This document shows, piece after piece, positions 11,871 through 12,908 of a stretch of DNA of 12,908 nucleotides (positions within the stretch are counted from its first letter, which is position 1; each line of letters starts with the position of its first letter). Origin of the DNA: JACVRW01 sp035705985 (GTDB lineage Bacteria; Actinomycetota; Thermoleophilia; Solirubrobacterales; Thermoleophilaceae). The stretch is taken from assembly GCA_035705985.1 (NCBI GenBank), contig DASSVP010000127.1:1-12908 (forward strand), given 5' to 3'. The notes beneath the pieces are model-generated. The model was not told the origin of the DNA. It made no database searches and saw only the letters and a program-made list of their open reading frames with translations. The position numbers and the translations under genes are program-made.

Positions 11871-12908
11871 TTACGCGCTCAGGGTCAGGCGGCGAGGGCT
11901 CTGCCGGAAGCCCAGCTCGATCAGCAGGGCGCCGGCGTCTGAGCCGATCACGGACTCGCCGTCGAAGCGCTCGATGCCCAGGCGCGGCACTCGGCCGCGG
12001 CGTACCCCGTCGGCCAGGGCCTCCAGCGCCGGCCGGAGCCACTCCGCGTTCGGCTCTCTCAGCGCGAGCAGACCCTTGCCTCCGCGCTCCACATACAGGA
12101 CCGGCTCGGCGTCGAGCGTGACCACGTACGCGCCGGGCACCCGGGCGGGCCGCCTGCCCTGCGCAAGCGCCGGGCGCTGTCCGGCGCGCGGCGAGGAGTT
12201 CGACTCGTCGTCCTCGCGCTTCGGCCACGGGAGCGTCGCGCCGTACGGGTTGGCCGGGTCGGTGGCGGCCAGTACCAGCGGGCCCGCGGGCTCGTCGGAG
12301 CGGAGGCCGCGCAGCCGCTCGATCGCGGCGGGCAGCGCGAACTGTGCACCGCCGAGGCCCTCCACGAAGTAGCCGCGGCGCGCGGTGCCCAGCGTCTCGA
12401 GGTTTGCCAGCTCGGAGTACAGGCCGGCGAAGCCGCCGGGGATGCCCTCGGCGAGCACCGCCTCGCGCGTGACGATCCCGTGCCGCTCGAGCAGCAGCTC
12501 GGACAGCGCGCGCACGCGCGGCCCGTGCGCGGGCGCGCCGGCGAATAGCGGCCCGGTCAGGGACCAGCGGCCCTGCACCTGTGGGGCGCCGGGGCGGCGG
12601 CGGCGCGCGAAGCGGCGCCCCGCCTGGCGGTCGCCCTTCGCCACCGAGAGCTTCGGAGCACGCAGCGGCGCGAACGCGTCGTTGGTGACCTCGCCCGCCC
12701 AGGCGAGGTCCCAGAGCGCCTGCTGCAGCTCCGCGGGCTCGGCCTCGGCGAGATCGGCGAGCAGGTCGGTCCAGAAGGCCGCTCCGCGCTCGAGGCGCTC
12801 GCGGATCGCGTCGTGGAGCGGCCCCTCCGGGCGCTCGCCCTTGTACGGCGGCGGGCCGAGCCAGCGGGCATCCTCGCGGAACAGGAGCGCCACGCGCCCC
12901 GAGCTGCG
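11871..12908 (-). CDS. lhr: Lhr-type ATP-dependent helicase, C-terminal part, cut by window edge
   Basis: The last 345 residues of a very large (about 1500-residue) SF2 helicase; the helicase core lies beyond position 12908. The frame is open to the edge and begins RSSGRVALLFREDA. The visible part is the Lhr C-terminal region: GPLHDAIRERLERGAAFW, a winged-helix-like segment with FARRRRPG and GRWSLTGPLF, LLERHGIVTREAVLAEGIPGG, YFVEGLGGAQFALPAAIERL, VLAATDPANPYGATLPWP and YVVTLDAEPVLYVERGGKGL. Lhr acts in DNA repair in mycobacteria, and the C-terminal region of E. coli Lhr has been reported to carry uracil-DNA glycosylase activity. An internal GTG at 12893 is not taken as the start, because homology continues upstream. 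It is followed by a palindrome and then nei. The TAA stop is at 11871-11873. Confidence 0.92.
   Translation of the reverse strand, partial: RSSGRVALLFREDARWLGPPPYKGERPEGPLHDAIRERLERGAAFWTDLLADLAEAEPAELQQALWDLAWAGEVTNDAFAPLRAPKLSVAKGDRQAGRRFARRRRPGAPQVQGRWSLTGPLFAGAPAHGPRVRALSELLLERHGIVTREAVLAEGIPGGFAGLYSELANLETLGTARRGYFVEGLGGAQFALPAAIERLRGLRSDEPAGPLVLAATDPANPYGATLPWPKREDDESNSSPRAGQRPALAQGRRPARVPGAYVVTLDAEPVLYVERGGKGLLALREPNAEWLRPALEALADGVRRGRVPRLGIERFDGESVIGSDAGALLIELGFRQSPRRLTLSA

Noticed and set aside
11806..11880. tRNA-like stretch (CCAGCTCAGTGGGAGAGTG resembles a D-arm)
   Set aside because: No matching acceptor stem, no anticodon arm and no T-arm (GGTTCGA) at the right distance. The following bases form the perfect palindrome instead. 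It is either chance or a tRNA scrap.
12557..12871. Separate small protein gene inside the lhr region
   Set aside because: It is out of frame with lhr, Arg/Ser/Pro-biased, and lies wholly within the conserved Lhr C-terminal coding sequence.

Overview
The window is GC-rich, tightly packed DNA that looks like an actinobacterial chromosome. The most likely source is the Thermoleophilia/Solirubrobacterales. The clues are a groES-groEL operon under a CIRCE operator, an Lhr C-terminal region next to an Nei-type glycosylase (an order also known in mycobacteria), many GTG starts, 4-bp gene overlaps, TANNNT -10 boxes a few bases from start codons, and secreted proteins with a W-A-x-V-N-I-C motif that I associate with that class. 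The lineage is inferred from style and recall, not from a search.

Left part (1-3454, all minus strand). The 5' part of groEL and all of groES lie behind a CIRCE operator. Upstream of them is a compact probable operon read crp-family regulator -> pcm (isoaspartyl methyltransferase) -> Nudix hydrolase -> ASCH-domain protein. It looks like a regulator followed by damage-repair and nucleotide-handling functions.

Middle part (3468-6487, plus strand). ilvA (threonine dehydratase with an ACT domain) starts 13 bp from the divergent crp-family gene. It is followed by psuG (pseudouridine-5'-phosphate glycosidase) and a PfkB-family kinase that is probably psuK. Together the last two would turn pseudouridine into uracil and ribose 5-phosphate. 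The 3' end of the kinase gene overlaps a convergent DsbA-like gene by 63 bp.

Region 6425-9063 (minus strand). An ECF-type sigma factor overlaps a two-TM DUF4349 protein, which is a candidate membrane partner or anti-sigma factor. Downstream is a DsbA-like protein that lacks the resolving cysteine and has a winged-helix-like tail.

Region 9154-10336 (plus strand). Two tandem genes, divergent from the sigma factor, encode secreted proteins that are clearly paralogous to each other (W-A-x-V-N-I-C, T-A-Q-W, Q-A-G-W-T-F, one late Cys). Their function is unknown. This sigma/DUF4349/secreted-paralogue block is the most likely place for something undescribed.

Right part (10333-12908, minus strand). 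The order is lhr (C-terminal part, cut by the window edge), a perfect palindrome, nei-type DNA glycosylase, then a GDPD-family phosphodiesterase with altered active-site motifs. The GDPD and second-paralogue genes share a CTAG at their stop codons.

No rRNA, tRNA, CRISPR array, insertion sequence or transposase was seen. No gene-free stretch exceeds 130 bp.
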